Program-made: the position numbers and the translations under genes
Part shown: piece after piece, positions 1 to 9,582 of the stretch
Numbering within the stretch: position 1 is the stretch's first letter
How the letters are laid out: every line of letters starts with the position of its first letter
The notes under the pieces: model-generated
Databases searched by the model: none
What the model was told of the DNA's origin: nothing
What the model saw: only the letters and a program-made list of their open reading frames with translations
Assembly (NCBI GenBank): GCA_027307065.1
Contig: DAHUXT010000004.1
Span: 1 to 36,942 of the forward strand
Direction: 5' to 3'
DNA length: 36,942 nucleotides
From: Ktedonobacteria bacterium
Lineage (GTDB): Bacteria > Chloroflexota > Ktedonobacteria > Ktedonobacterales > JADMIN01

Positions 1-2
1 TC

Positions 3-395
3 TCCATCAGCACAGGCGCCGCGTTGCGCGAGATGGTGCTGCCGGGCGTCCTGGTCGTTGGCACGCCGATTCTGATCGGTGTCATTCTTGGGCCGCTGGC
101 GGCGGCTGGGCTGCTGATGGTCGGTACGATTGGCGGCATCATGATGGCGCTCGTCATGAACAATGGCGGTGGCGCGTGGGACAACGCCAAGAAGTTTATC
201 GAGGCGGGCAACCTGAAAGACGACAAGGGCATTGTCCTCGGCAAGCGGTCGTCGGCGCATGAGGCTGCGGTCGTTGGCGACACGGTTGGCGACCCCTTCA
301 AGGATACCGCTGGCCCGTCGCTGCACATCGTCATCAAGCTGCTGAGCACAATTACCCTGGTGCTGGCCCCTCTCTTCATCGCTCTGCACAGGTAG
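3..395 (+). CDS. hppA: Membrane-bound proton/sodium-pumping pyrophosphatase, C-terminal part
   Basis: This is the C-terminal end of a membrane pyrophosphatase, which couples PPi hydrolysis to ion pumping across the cytoplasmic membrane. The reading frame is already open at the window edge, so the gene starts upstream. The TTG at 24 in the ORF track is not the real start. The family signature [17 protein letters not shown] is present, preceded by the usual [10 protein letters not shown] and followed by a final hydrophobic helix ending at the stop. Two membrane helices are visible (about [18 protein letters not shown] and [16 protein letters not shown]). The residues that separate K+-dependent from K+-independent or Na+ from H+ types lie outside the window. 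The ion specificity therefore cannot be read. Confidence 0.93.
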   Translation, partial: SISTGAALREMVLPGVLVVGTPILIGVILGPLAAAGLLMVGTIGGIMMALVMNNGGGAWDNAKKFIEAGNLKDDKGIVLGKRSSAHEAAVVGDTVGDPFKDTAGPSLHIVIKLLSTITLVLAPLFIALHR

Positions 396-404
396 CTGGT
401 GAAC

Positions 405-422
405 GTATCCGAGTACGGATAC
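405..422. terminator. Hairpin downstream of hppA
   Basis: GTATCCG-AGTA-CGGATAC is a perfect 7-bp stem with a 4-nt loop, ten bases after the hppA stop. No T-tract follows, so a canonical rho-independent terminator is not shown. It may protect or end the hppA transcript. Confidence 0.4.
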
Positions 423-507
423 TCCATGCGGTCGGTCTGGCGCATCCGTCGCCGGGCTGGCCGCCTTCTTCGTGTCCTGCACCTGTTGTCGCGGAGGAGT
501 GGAACGC

Positions 508-1599
508 ATGGCGTCGATTCGCAATGCACATGGTCAGCGCCGCATCGTATGGGGCGCGCTGCTGATGGTGGCGCTGGTAGCTGTCGTGGTCGCAGGACTC
601 CGGACAGGATTGCTCGCGCTGCCATTCGGGAATCCGTCGATCTCGTCGCCACACGTCCTGACCTGCACCGGTGACGATTGCGCGCTCGGTCAGGGCTTAC
701 GCGGCGTCCAGCTATTTGTCGAGCCGAGAGATGGCGCGACGCCAATCACCAACGCGATACTCGGTGCAACCCGGTCGGTCTGCGTCGAGGTGTATCTTCT
801 CACCGACTCGCGGGTGATGGACGCGCTGGCAGAGGACGCGCAGCGGGGTGTCGATGTGCGCGTGCTACTCGAAGCGCATCCGTTTGGGGGCGATGTCGCC
901 TCGCCACAGCGGACGATCGATACGCTGGCGTTGTCGGGTATCCAGGCGAAGTTCGCCAATCCGGCGTATACCTACACCCATGCGAAGATGCTCATCATCG
1001 ACAACGCGACGCTCTACGTGCTGACGGCGAATCTGTCGCGTTCGGGACTGGGTGGCAGCAGTCTCGCGCGCAACCGCGAGTTTGGCGTCGTCGATACCCA
1101 CACCGACGATGTAGCCGAAGCGCTGGCGATCTTTCAGGCGGACTGGAATCGGACGCGCCCCGCGCTGCATGATGGTAATATGGTCGTCAGCCCGTTCAAC
1201 GCTCGCGCGAAGATCATGGCGCTGCTGGCCCTGGCGCGGACCTCACTCGTGATCGAGGACGAAGAGATGTACGATCCGGCGGCGGAGACGGCGCTGATTG
1301 CGGCTGCACATCGCGGCGTCAGGGTGCGGTTGGTGTTGCCCGACCCATCAATGATCGCTGCATCAGATGCGGCACGGTTGAAGTCTGGTGGCGTGCGCGT
1401 CGAATACGTCTCGGCGCCCTACATCCACGCAAAAGTCATCGTCGCCGATGGCAGGCTGGCATTTGTGGGGTCAGAGAACTTTTCGCCCACGTCGCTCGAC
1501 CAAAATCGCGAGGTAGGGCTGCTGCTGGCTGACACGTCGGCTCTGGCAACGATTGCCGCGACGTTCGAGCGCGACTGGGTGGTCGGCCAGCCCGCATGA
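508..1599 (+). CDS. Phospholipase D-like domain protein, membrane-anchored or secreted
   Basis: The product has two phospholipase-D phosphodiesterase motifs, HAKMLIID (His near residue 158) and HAKVIVAD (His near residue 307), each followed by the usual N/S-rich stretch (TANLSRSGL and SENFSPTSL). This is the full pair of HxKxxxxD half-sites forming one active site in the PLD superfamily. Residues 9-32 are a hydrophobic segment (VWGALLMVALVAVVVAGL), either a signal anchor or a signal peptide, so the catalytic domain should be outside the cytoplasm. I chose ATG 508 because GGAGGAG lies just upstream. The ORF-track start at 472 has no such site. The family includes cardiolipin synthases, phospholipases and nucleases. 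The substrate cannot be told from the sequence. At 363 aa it is shorter than classical cardiolipin synthase with two membrane helices. Confidence 0.85.
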   Translation: MASIRNAHGQRRIVWGALLMVALVAVVVAGLRTGLLALPFGNPSISSPHVLTCTGDDCALGQGLRGVQLFVEPRDGATPITNAILGATRSVCVEVYLLTDSRVMDALAEDAQRGVDVRVLLEAHPFGGDVASPQRTIDTLALSGIQAKFANPAYTYTHAKMLIIDNATLYVLTANLSRSGLGGSSLARNREFGVVDTHTDDVAEALAIFQADWNRTRPALHDGNMVVSPFNARAKIMALLALARTSLVIEDEEMYDPAAETALIAAAHRGVRVRLVLPDPSMIAASDAARLKSGGVRVEYVSAPYIHAKVIVADGRLAFVGSENFSPTSLDQNREVGLLLADTSALATIAATFERDWVVGQPA

Positions 1600-1636
1600 T
1601 AGTGCCGTGCCCGTATTCCAAAAGGAGAGAGCTGCG

Positions 1637-1930
1637 ATGACAACAGAAATTGCTCGATACCACGCCCAGCCAGGAAAAGCGGACGAACTGGCCAGGGGAC
1701 TGACGCAGGCAATGGACGTCTTCAAGCGTGCCGAGGGCTGCCGCTCCATCCGGCTGAGTCGCTCTGTCGAGGATGACCAGCTTTTCATGTACGAAATCGA
1801 GTGGATATCGGTCGAGTATCACGTCGAGGTATTCCGCAAGGGTCCGCTTTTCACCGAGTACCGCGGCCATATCACCGGACTCTTTGTCGAACCGGTAGAC
1901 ATGATGCATTTCGAGACAATCGCCCACTAG
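1637..1930 (+). CDS. ABM-fold (antibiotic biosynthesis monooxygenase-like) small protein
   Basis: A 97-aa protein that fits the dimeric alpha/beta-barrel ABM family: an N-terminal strand MTTEIARYHAQPGKADELARGL, the middle GCRSIRLSRSVEDDQLFMYEIEW, and a C-terminal strand with an EP..MMHFE ending. Many members are heme-degrading or quinol monooxygenases, but many have no known substrate and I cannot assign one. The start at ATG 1637 is supported by AAAGGAG 7-14 bases upstream. The longer ORF-track start at 1553 would overlap the preceding gene in another frame. It follows the PLD-like gene by 37 bp and may be cotranscribed with it. Confidence 0.75.
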   Translation: MTTEIARYHAQPGKADELARGLTQAMDVFKRAEGCRSIRLSRSVEDDQLFMYEIEWISVEYHVEVFRKGPLFTEYRGHITGLFVEPVDMMHFETIAH

Positions 1931-1960
1931 CGATTCGCGATCAGCCGTGCCCGCACCAGC

Positions 1961-1976
1961 CGGACGCCGCCGTCCG
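1961..1976. terminator. Small hairpin between convergent genes
   Basis: CGGACG-CCGC-CGTCCG is a perfect 6-bp stem with a tetraloop in the 47-bp gap between the ABM gene and the convergent carboxyltransferase gene. It lacks a T-tract. A role as a bidirectional transcript end is inferred from position only. Confidence 0.3.
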
Positions 1977-1977
1977 C

Positions 1978-3531
1978 CTATAGCGGAATGTTGCCGTGCT
2001 TCTTCGGTGGATTCGTATCGCGCTTGTTCTTGAGCATATCCAGCGCGACGATGACCTTCTCGCGCGTGTGGCGCGGCTCGATCACCTCGTCCACGTAGCC
2101 ACGGGCGGCGGCGATGTACGGATTGGCGAACTTGTCCTGGTATTCGGCGACCAGTTCCTGCCGCCTTGCCTCTTGATCGGGGGCGTTGGCGATCTCATCT
2201 TTGAAGATGATGCTGACCGCGCCGTCCACGCCCATCACGGCAATTTCCGCGGTTGGCCAGGCGTAGTTGATGTCGCCGCGCACATGCTTGCTGCTCATGA
2301 CGTCATAGGCGCCGCCATACGCCTTGCGTGTGATGACGGTCACCTTAGGCACAGTCGCCTCGCAGTAGGCGAACAGCAGTTTCGCGCCGTGTCGGATGAT
2401 GCCGCCGTGCTCTTGCTTGATGCCCGGCAGGAAGCCAGGGACATCCTCGAAGGTGAGAATCGGAATGTTGAAGCAATCGCAGAAGCGGACGAACCGCGCC
2501 CCCTTGTCAGACGAATCGATGTCGAGCACTCCGGCCAGCACGGCGGGCTGCTGTGCCACGATGCCGACGGGGCGGCCATTCATGCGGGCGAAGCCGACGA
2601 TGATGTTGCGCGCCCACTGCGCGTGCACCTCGAAGAAACTGCCACGGTCCACCACGGCCTCGAGTACCAGCTTCATGTCGTAGGGCTTGTTGGGATTGTC
2701 GGGGATAATCTCGTCCAGCGATTCTTCGGCGCGCGTGATGCTGTCTGCGGTGGACTCAATCGGAAGATCATCCACATTGTTCGAAGGCAGGTAGCTGAGT
2801 AGCGTGCGAATCTGGCGCAGACATTCGACTTCGGTGGGCACCGAGAAATGGGAGACGCCGCTCGTGCCGCTATGGATGGTTGCGCCGCCCAACTCGTCGA
2901 AGCTGACGTCCTCATGCGTGACAGTCTTCACCACATTGGGGCCAGTGACGAACATATGGCTCGTCCCTTCGACCATAAAGACAAAATCGGTGATCGCGGG
3001 TGAATAGACCGCGCCACCTGCACATGGCCCCATGATTGCTGATATTTGCGGGATGACACCACTTGCAAGTGTGTTGCGGAGGAAGATATCGGCGTAGCCC
3101 GCGAGCGACTCGACGCCCTCCTGGATGCGCGCCCCGCCGGAGTCGTTGAGGCCGATCACCGGTGCGCCGTTCTTCATCGCGAGATCCATGACCTTGCAGA
3201 TCTTTTCGGCGTGCGCCTCGGAAAGTGATCCTCCGAACACGGTGAAATCCTGGGAAAAAACGTAGACCAGCCGCCCTTCGATTTTGCCATAGCCAGTGAC
3301 CACGCCATCGCCAAGCACCTTCTGGTCGGCAAGACCGAAATCAGTGGTGCGGTGCGTGGCGAACATATCGGTTTCCTGGAAAGTGCCAGGATCGAGTAGC
3401 AGATCGAGCCGTTCGCGCGCCGTCAGCTTGCCCTTGCGATGCTGCACCTTGATGCGGTCTTCGCCACCGCCGAGCTTGGCCTGTTCTTTGAGCTGGCGCA
3501 GTTCCTCCAGCTTTTCCTTCGTCGTCTTCAT
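1978..3531 (-). CDS. mmdA: Acyl-CoA carboxyltransferase (methylmalonyl-CoA/propionyl-CoA carboxylase beta subunit)
   Basis: A 517-aa biotin-dependent carboxyltransferase, the usual length of PccB/MmdA. It opens with the family pattern ([17 protein letters not shown]) and contains the N-terminal half oxyanion loop region ([21 protein letters not shown], then [18 protein letters not shown]). It also has the C-terminal half motif [27 protein letters not shown] with [13 protein letters not shown]. It transfers carboxyl from biotin to an acyl-CoA, most likely propionyl-CoA given the epimerase gene 77 bp upstream in the same direction. The biotin carboxylase/carrier subunit and the methylmalonyl-CoA mutase are not in the window. 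Biotin-dependent sodium-pumping decarboxylases use the same subunit, so the direction of the reaction is not fixed by sequence. Confidence 0.93.
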   Translation of the reverse strand: MKTTKEKLEELRQLKEQAKLGGGEDRIKVQHRKGKLTARERLDLLLDPGTFQETDMFATHRTTDFGLADQKVLGDGVVTGYGKIEGRLVYVFSQDFTVFGGSLSEAHAEKICKVMDLAMKNGAPVIGLNDSGGARIQEGVESLAGYADIFLRNTLASGVIPQISAIMGPCAGGAVYSPAITDFVFMVEGTSHMFVTGPNVVKTVTHEDVSFDELGGATIHSGTSGVSHFSVPTEVECLRQIRTLLSYLPSNNVDDLPIESTADSITRAEESLDEIIPDNPNKPYDMKLVLEAVVDRGSFFEVHAQWARNIIVGFARMNGRPVGIVAQQPAVLAGVLDIDSSDKGARFVRFCDCFNIPILTFEDVPGFLPGIKQEHGGIIRHGAKLLFAYCEATVPKVTVITRKAYGGAYDVMSSKHVRGDINYAWPTAEIAVMGVDGAVSIIFKDEIANAPDQEARRQELVAEYQDKFANPYIAAARGYVDEVIEPRHTREKVIVALDMLKNKRDTNPPKKHGNIPL

Positions 3532-3608
3532 ACGTCGCTGCTACTCCTCGCTGGGTGCGAAGTATCGAACAACCCAATGGCGTGTGCGATGCCGTTGCGC
3601 CAAGGTGA

Positions 3609-4061
3609 TTATGGTGTCGTGTCTATCTTCTCCGGATTGCCATCGGTCCGCTGCACCAACTCCAGCAGCACTCCGCCCGTGCCTTTGGGATGGAGGAAGA
3701 TACCGCGTCCCTCGGCGGTTGGGCGTGGAGACTCGTCGAGGACACGTGCCCCGGCGGCGCGCAATTCGTCGAGCGCGCGGTCGATATCAGGCACCTCCAG
3801 GCAGATATGATGCAGTCCGCCGCCGCGTTGTTCGAGGAAGCGGGCGACACTGCCCTCCGGAATGCTGGGTTCGAGCAGTTCGATCTCGCTTCCGCCTGAG
3901 CCGCCGAGCGGAAGAAATGCTATACGAACGCCCTCCTGGGGAAATTCCAGAACGCGTGAAGGCACAATGCCGAGCATATCGCGATAGAACGTCAGCGCGG
4001 ACTCCAGGTCGCGCACCACAATCGCAACATGGTCAATGCGTTTCACACCCTCAGAGAGCAT
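3609..4061 (-). CDS. mce: Methylmalonyl-CoA epimerase
   Basis: A 150-aa glyoxalase/VOC-fold protein with two beta-alpha-beta-beta-beta modules. The start IDHVAIVVRDLESALTFYRD carries the first metal ligand His. The second half GGLHHICLEVPDIDRALDEL carries the next, and the E in GTGGVLLELVQ completes the site. This pattern is that of methylmalonyl-CoA epimerase, which interconverts the R and S forms between propionyl-CoA carboxylase and the mutase. It precedes the carboxyltransferase gene in the same direction, so the two probably form an operon. The upstream 290 bp hold two short palindromes that could be control sites. Confidence 0.9.
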   Translation of the reverse strand: MLSEGVKRIDHVAIVVRDLESALTFYRDMLGIVPSRVLEFPQEGVRIAFLPLGGSGGSEIELLEPSIPEGSVARFLEQRGGGLHHICLEVPDIDRALDELRAAGARVLDESPRPTAEGRGIFLHPKGTGGVLLELVQRTDGNPEKIDTTP

Positions 4062-4145
4062 GGGCGCGGCTTACCTTTCCGTACATGGTCGTCAGTGGTC
4101 GTGAGCGTCTGGATGACAAGACGTGAGCATGTTGGCCGCCTGTCG

Positions 4146-4189
4146 GCATGTTCCATGCTAGTCCCAAGAATGTGCTGAGATGATACATC
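4146..4189. promoter_or_regulatory. Two short palindromes upstream of mce
   Basis: GCATG-TTC-CATGC (4146-4158) and GATG-ATA-CATC (4179-4189) are perfect palindromes with 3-nt centres, placed between the divergent mce and DUF72 genes. Their spacing is about two to three helical turns. Regulator binding is inference. No consensus promoter could be placed confidently here. Confidence 0.3.
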
Positions 4190-4353
4190 AAAACGGCCAG
4201 ACGTGCGCTTACTCAGGACGATAACACCGTAACATGCCGCGCACCGCGCCCACAGGGTTCCAGAATGTCATCGTACCGGGTGTGGGGAGCAGCCGTCAAG
4301 CGCCGATGAGAGGCCCATGCAGATCAGCCCGTCGGCAGAGAGGGAATGGCAAA

Positions 4354-5283
4354 ATGACAGCGCGTATTCGTGTAGGCACCGCCAGCTGGACGGACCACGA
4401 GCCATTCTATCCGCAGGAGTACAATCGCGCCGATAGAAAAGCCTACCGCATCAGCTACTATTCAAAGTTCTTCACGGTGGTCGAGGTGGACTCGACGTTC
4501 TACAGCCTCCAGCCGGCGCGCAACTTCGCGATGTGGGCCGACCGCACTCCAGATGATTTCGTCTTCGATGTCAAAGCCTACGGCGAGCTCACCTGGCACC
4601 ATCGCGATGACGCCAAAGAGGTCATCACGCCCGCCGCCGAGACATTTGCCCGATTCAGCGAGATGCTCGAGCCGCTGCGCACGACGAGCAAACTTGGCGC
4701 GATTCTGTTCCAGTTTCCGCCGTGGTTTAGCTTTGGCCCCGAACAGATGGAATACCTGGGCACCGTGCGCGAGATGCTGCCACACGAAACCATCGCCGTC
4801 GAGTTCCGCAACCGCACCTGGGTCGAGGGAGCCAACGCACAAGAAACCAAGGCCGCGCTGACCGACGCGCAACTGGCGTATGTCGCGGTGGACGAGCCGC
4901 AGATTGGCAGTGGATCGATGCCGCCGATTGTAATGCTGACGAATCCGCACTTCTCGATGGTGCGATTCCATGGCCGTAATCGAGCGATGTGGTACGGCAA
5001 GAATCTCAAGAGCAGCCGCGACCGCTTTGACTATCTCTACACGCGTGAGGAACTCGAACCGTGGGCGTCGCGCATCCAGCGCATTGCCGAAGCGCTTCAA
5101 GGCAGCGAGGTACATGTCATTACCAATAACAACGCCTCGAACTACAGTATCGCGAACGCCTTTGATATGCAGGAGCTACTGGGACTCCCCGTCGCTGGCG
5201 GCGAAGCGATCCCGGACGAGGTGGCGCAGACGATGGCCACTCGCGCAGTGAAGGAAGACGGAGCGGGCGATTCAGACGCGTAA
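4354..5283 (+). CDS. DUF72 (YecE-like) family protein
   Basis: A 309-aa protein with the DUF72 pattern: IRVGTASWTDHEPFYP at the start, VEVDSTFYSLQPARNF, FVFDVKAYGELTWH, the strand LGAILFQFPPWF, VAVEFRNRTW-like AVEFRNRTWVEG, and the C-terminal region VRFHGRNRAMWYGKN plus HVITNNNASNYSIANA. The family is predicted to form a TIM barrel. Its biochemical role is unknown, so none is assigned. ATG 4354 is chosen because AGAGAGGGA lies upstream. The ORF-track start at 4234 adds 40 residues that look like noncoding translation. Confidence 0.88.
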   Translation: MTARIRVGTASWTDHEPFYPQEYNRADRKAYRISYYSKFFTVVEVDSTFYSLQPARNFAMWADRTPDDFVFDVKAYGELTWHHRDDAKEVITPAAETFARFSEMLEPLRTTSKLGAILFQFPPWFSFGPEQMEYLGTVREMLPHETIAVEFRNRTWVEGANAQETKAALTDAQLAYVAVDEPQIGSGSMPPIVMLTNPHFSMVRFHGRNRAMWYGKNLKSSRDRFDYLYTREELEPWASRIQRIAEALQGSEVHVITNNNASNYSIANAFDMQELLGLPVAGGEAIPDEVAQTMATRAVKEDGAGDSDA

Positions 5284-5307
5284 TGGCGCTCGGCTGGCTT
5301 CTCCGCG

Positions 5308-7062
5308 CTACTGGTTGGTGACGCTATCTATCAGCCATGTCGTGCCGTCGTACTGGCTCAGCGAGATGGAGTAGGCGATGGGGCTTTGGGGTTCATTCGC
5401 CCGCGTGGCCTGCACCGTCGCGGTCGCATGGGTCGCACTATCGTTCTCGACCGTGACGATGTGTATCGAGATGACCCTGCCGTAACGCGCGTCGTCCGAG
5501 TTAAGATTCTGCGAGAATGTCGCTTGCGAGCCAGTGTCAATGCGGCTGGCTGTCACGTATTGCCAGGCGCGACCCGTATCCCCTTGCTGTAGGGCGTTGA
5601 AGTAGCCCGTGATCGATGCCTGAGGCGACGAGCGGTCGACTGGGGCAAGGCGCGGCCATATAATCGCGGTTGCGACTCCAACCACGATGAGGATGACCGC
5701 CAGAATGATTCCTGTCAGCCACGGCCAGCGTACGCCACGCTCGTTCCGTGCCGCTTTGCGTGACTTGTCGCCCCCAATAACCGATGCCCGAATGCGCTCG
5801 AATCTCGCGGCGGTCGCGGGAGGAGAGTTTTGAGGCGACGGCTCGATGGTCTGGCGCATGGAGGCCGCGATGGACGGCAACTCCGGCGGAAGCGGCGGCA
5901 GAGCGACATCCAGGTCACTCATGTTGGCCGCATTCGGTGGCCGTGAACCCGCGAACGATGGATGTCGTGACGGCGGTTGTGATGGTGTGCGCGGCGGCGT
6001 GTATGGCGCACCATATGGGCTACCTGGCGCCCCACCCGGCCCTGATCGCGTGAATGGCAGCGAGGGATCATCAGGCGCGGAGGGCGAGAGACGTGGCGAA
6101 GTGGCCGTTGGCGGTGTTGGTGGCGCGCGATATCCTTCAGGTCCCGGCCCAAATGAGGGCACTGAGGGCGACGAAGGCTTGGAAACACGCGATGGACCCG
6201 ATATCGGCGACTCCGGTGGGGCAACTGAGCCTGAGAGAGCTGCCGCGAATTGTGCTACTGTCTGATAGCGCTCGGATGGCCGCATCGCCATTGCGCGATA
6301 GATGGCCACATTGGTCTGCGGGCTGATCGAACGGTTATAGAACGACGGCTGCGTAAGATCGGGTTCCATCGTCACACGGTCGATGGCTGTCGGCGGCACC
6401 TGATTCGTGAGCAAGTGGTACAGCGTCGCGCCAAGCGCATAGACGTCCGACCAGGGGCCGCTCTTGCCAGCGACGGTGTATTGCTCCGGCGGCGCGTAGC
6501 CTTCAGTGCCCGCCTTGCGCACGAATGTCGCGGTGCGGTTGGCGCCTGGCAGGTGCTCTTTGGCGATGCCGAGATCCACGAGCACGGGATGTCCGGCGGG
6601 CGTCACGATGATATTGGCGGGTTTCACATCGCGGTGGAGAATCGACGGCGTACGGGTGTGCAGGTACTGTAATGCGTCGCAGATGGGCAAAATCCAGGCA
6701 ATCACCTGTTCTTCTGGCAGAGGTTGGCCGCCCTGGCGATAGAGCTTTTGCTCCAGATTTTCGCCATCGACAAAGTCCATCACCAGATAGAGCCGCGACC
6801 GCCACTCGAAATACTCGCGCACTTTGGGAATATGATTGTGGTCGAGCGCCTGAAGCCATTGCGCCTCGTGCTCGAACTGGCGGCGTGCGGAACGCGATTG
6901 ATCGGCGAGTTCCTTGAGGGCGTAAATGTTCTGCTTGCCGAAGATGATGTCGCGCACGCAATAGACAGTACCCAATCCGCCCCGCCCGACGATGGACACG
7001 ACCTCGTACCGTTCATGTACGGTAGTGCCAATCGGCAACGAGGCCAACGTGTTCTCGCCCAT
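5308..7062 (-). CDS. Membrane-anchored Ser/Thr protein kinase with extracytoplasmic C-terminal domain
   Basis: A 584-aa hanks-type kinase. The catalytic domain spans about residues 18-280, with glycine loop GRGGLGTVY, ATP-binding Lys near 50 (ALKEL), catalytic loop HRDVKPANI (Asp 145) and metal motif DLG at 163-165 instead of the usual DFG. The segment AGTEGYAPPEQY closes the activation loop. A Pro/Ser-rich linker (about 280-440) leads to one membrane helix (about 444-468, TGIILAVILIVVGVATAIIW). About 112 extracytoplasmic residues follow that resemble an NTF2-like/DUF4878 fold (SPQASITGYFNALQQGD). The layout is that of PknB-type receptors, with a different sensor. A TTGACG/TATACT promoter lies 90-120 bp upstream. 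Confidence 0.92.
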   Translation of the reverse strand: MGENTLASLPIGTTVHERYEVVSIVGRGGLGTVYCVRDIIFGKQNIYALKELADQSRSARRQFEHEAQWLQALDHNHIPKVREYFEWRSRLYLVMDFVDGENLEQKLYRQGGQPLPEEQVIAWILPICDALQYLHTRTPSILHRDVKPANIIVTPAGHPVLVDLGIAKEHLPGANRTATFVRKAGTEGYAPPEQYTVAGKSGPWSDVYALGATLYHLLTNQVPPTAIDRVTMEPDLTQPSFYNRSISPQTNVAIYRAMAMRPSERYQTVAQFAAALSGSVAPPESPISGPSRVSKPSSPSVPSFGPGPEGYRAPPTPPTATSPRLSPSAPDDPSLPFTRSGPGGAPGSPYGAPYTPPRTPSQPPSRHPSFAGSRPPNAANMSDLDVALPPLPPELPSIAASMRQTIEPSPQNSPPATAARFERIRASVIGGDKSRKAARNERGVRWPWLTGIILAVILIVVGVATAIIWPRLAPVDRSSPQASITGYFNALQQGDTGRAWQYVTASRIDTGSQATFSQNLNSDDARYGRVISIHIVTVENDSATHATATVQATRANEPQSPIAYSISLSQYDGTTWLIDSVTNQ

Positions 7063-7151
7063 TCGCCCGCGCCTCCCTCATCCCCACCGGCAGCATCGAA
7101 CCAATCCCCTGAGTTCGGGCAGTTGCCTCCGTGCGGTCGCGGTATGGCGCC

Positions 7152-7181
7152 AGTATATGGGCGCGCGCCTGTTAACGTCAA
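7152..7181 (-). promoter_or_regulatory. Promoter of the membrane Ser/Thr kinase gene
   Basis: On the minus strand TTGACG (7181-7176) and TATACT (7157-7152) are separated by 18 bp, close to the sigma-70/sigA consensus, 90 bp upstream of the kinase start. Confidence 0.6.
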
Positions 7182-7221
7182 TGTTTGCGCCGACCGGGCT
7201 ACGCCGTTGTGAGCGAGTTAA

Positions 7222-7260
7222 CAAAAGCAGGCGAAGGTATATCTGAAATACACCTTCGCC
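7222..7260 (-). terminator. Rho-independent terminator of the peroxiredoxin-like gene
   Basis: Read on the minus strand, GGCGAAGGT pairs with ACCTTCGCC (7252-7260 and 7230-7238) around a 13-nt loop, followed by TGCTTTTGTT. It starts 48 bp after the stop of the gene at 7308. Confidence 0.7.
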
Positions 7261-7307
7261 CGCCGTACGAAACCGGGTCGTACCTATCTACTCGTCTACT
7301 CGTTCTC

Positions 7308-7928
7308 CTACTCATCATCGGGTGTCTGGGTCAAACTGGCGATGTGGGCGGCGTGCGCCTCGCGATTGACATACGGCCAGTGTTGCGTCTGGTCGCCAGA
7401 ATCGTAGTTCTCGCGCAGTCCTGGCGCGGCGAGGTCCCAGTCTGGACGGCAGGCGCGCGTCACGTCGCGGAGATCATGCCAGAGGTCTTCAGTGGATGGG
7501 CGTCCCCAGAACCAGTACCCATTGTAGATTTTGTGAATGACAAGTCCCGGCGCCAGCACGAGCGTATGCGGAATCATTGGGTTGTGGTAGGGGTCAGTAT
7601 ATTCCTGGATGTCGAGATCTTTCTGCACCTTGCGGCCCGAATCCGAGAGGAACGTCCATTGCGCACCGACCGAAGAACGAAACTCGTTGGTCTCGTACCA
7701 TCTGTCGGTTGAGATGGTGACGATTTGCGTATAGGCGACCGCGATTTTAGGGTAGAATGCCGCCAGTTCGAGATGCTGCTGATGGTCTTTCGGACAAAAG
7801 TGGCCGCGCGACAAGATCAGAATCATCGGGTCATTGCCCTGCAACTCGCTGAGCCTGCGCCGCTGGCGCGTGTGATCGGTCAGTTCGTAGTCGGGAAATT
7901 TCACGCCAGGGACGATATCGGGCCGCAT
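7308..7928 (-). CDS. Peroxiredoxin-like (AhpC/TSA, redoxin) protein
   Basis: A 206-aa protein with a thioredoxin-fold peroxidase N-terminal part: GVKFPDYELTDHTRQRRRLSEL, the strand MILILSRGHFCPKDHQQH, and AYTQIVTISTDRW. The Cys in HFCPKD sits where the peroxidatic Cys of AhpC/TSA proteins lies, although the usual PxxxTxxC context is replaced. No second Cys near a resolving position is evident except RACRPDWD near residue 160, so a 1-Cys or atypical 2-Cys mechanism is possible. The C-terminal 50 residues are an extra tail. The RBS AAGGAGG is 8 bases before the ATG. The exact peroxide substrate is unknown. Confidence 0.75.
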   Translation of the reverse strand: MRPDIVPGVKFPDYELTDHTRQRRRLSELQGNDPMILILSRGHFCPKDHQQHLELAAFYPKIAVAYTQIVTISTDRWYETNEFRSSVGAQWTFLSDSGRKVQKDLDIQEYTDPYHNPMIPHTLVLAPGLVIHKIYNGYWFWGRPSTEDLWHDLRDVTRACRPDWDLAAPGLRENYDSGDQTQHWPYVNREAHAAHIASLTQTPDDE

Positions 7929-7961
7929 CGTGAGCCTCCTTCGCGTCAGAGAATTTGCTAC

Positions 7962-7976
7962 CTACACAAAATGTAG
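7962..7976. promoter_or_regulatory. Palindrome upstream of the peroxiredoxin-like gene
   Basis: CTACA-CAAAA-TGTAG is a perfect inverted repeat 34 bp before the start codon, nested with a second pair GCTAC/GTAGC (7957-7961, 7973-7977). It is well placed for an operator near the transcription start. The regulator is unknown. Confidence 0.35.
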
Positions 7977-8018
7977 CGTGAGGCTCGCGCGCATGTGAAG
8001 GGTACAACCGCCGTAGCG

Positions 8019-8027
8019 TGCTATAAT
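8019..8027 (+). promoter_or_regulatory. Extended -10 promoter
   Basis: TGC-TATAAT is a perfect extended -10 hexamer. No matching -35 box is seen 17-18 bp upstream, as is usual for extended -10 promoters. The same TGC-TAnAnT form appears upstream of infC and of the methyltransferase. Confidence 0.5.
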
Positions 8028-8113
8028 GGCACCTATGCTCGCCAGGCACGCGCCAAGCGGTCTGGCACGCCATTCTGGCAGTAGTGGGTGGACCCGAAAC
8101 AAAGGAGTTGCGG

Positions 8114-8383
8114 GTGCGTGCGTTCTCTGGCGGTTTCTCACGCTGGCGGCAAACGCCTGACGCTCTGCGCTGCTATCGCGTTCGAACAAATGTCATTGTC
8201 CGCCACACGATAACCGCTGAGGCACTTGAATCCGCTGGCGCGCGCTGGCGTGGCTGTCTGCGACTCCCTCTCTGCCTGACAGACTCGACCTTTGTCGTCG
8301 ATAACATTCGCTGTCAGCATTCTCCACCTTGCTCGTGCTCACGGGCGCAAGCCCGCGACGATAGCCTGATCGCTGAACGGTAG
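8114..8383 (+). CDS. Possible small hypothetical protein
   Basis: An open frame of 89 codons starts with GTG, with AAAGGAG 7 bases upstream and the TATAAT promoter about 90 bp upstream. The translation (Arg- and Cys-rich, for example LRCYRVRTNVIV and CQHSPPCSCSR) matches no family I recognise and has no clear third-position bias. It may be a chance ORF in an HPPD leader. Low confidence. Confidence 0.2.
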   Translation: MRAFSGGFSRWRQTPDALRCYRVRTNVIVRHTITAEALESAGARWRGCLRLPLCLTDSTFVVDNIRCQHSPPCSCSRAQARDDSLIAER

Positions 8384-8459
8384 CTCTGTCGGCTCGATAG
8401 TTGCGCGTTGGCAGAAGCGCGTATGGCACGGTGAGACTTGAACGGGAGGTTTCCATCGC

Positions 8460-9564
<1,105 letters not shown>

Positions 9565-9582
9565 ACGAAAGGGACTCCCACC

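Larger units (their letters stand above)
7929..8459. other. 530-bp intergenic region between divergent genes
   Basis: This stretch holds the palindrome at 7962, an extended -10 promoter at 8019-8027 reading toward HPPD, and a possible 89-aa ORF at 8114 with a good RBS. It also has a small GNRA-loop hairpin CGGGC-GCAA-GCCCG at 8342-8355. Nothing else is recognisable. If the promoter at 8019 drives HPPD, the leader is over 400 nt long. Confidence 0.5.

Noticed and set aside
1996-2802. 268-aa ORF opposite the carboxyltransferase
   Set aside because: Antisense shadow of a conserved gene.
7929-8459. Riboswitch or T-box in the HPPD leader
   Set aside because: No T-box sequence (TGGNACC type) or known riboswitch core is seen, only a small GNRA hairpin.
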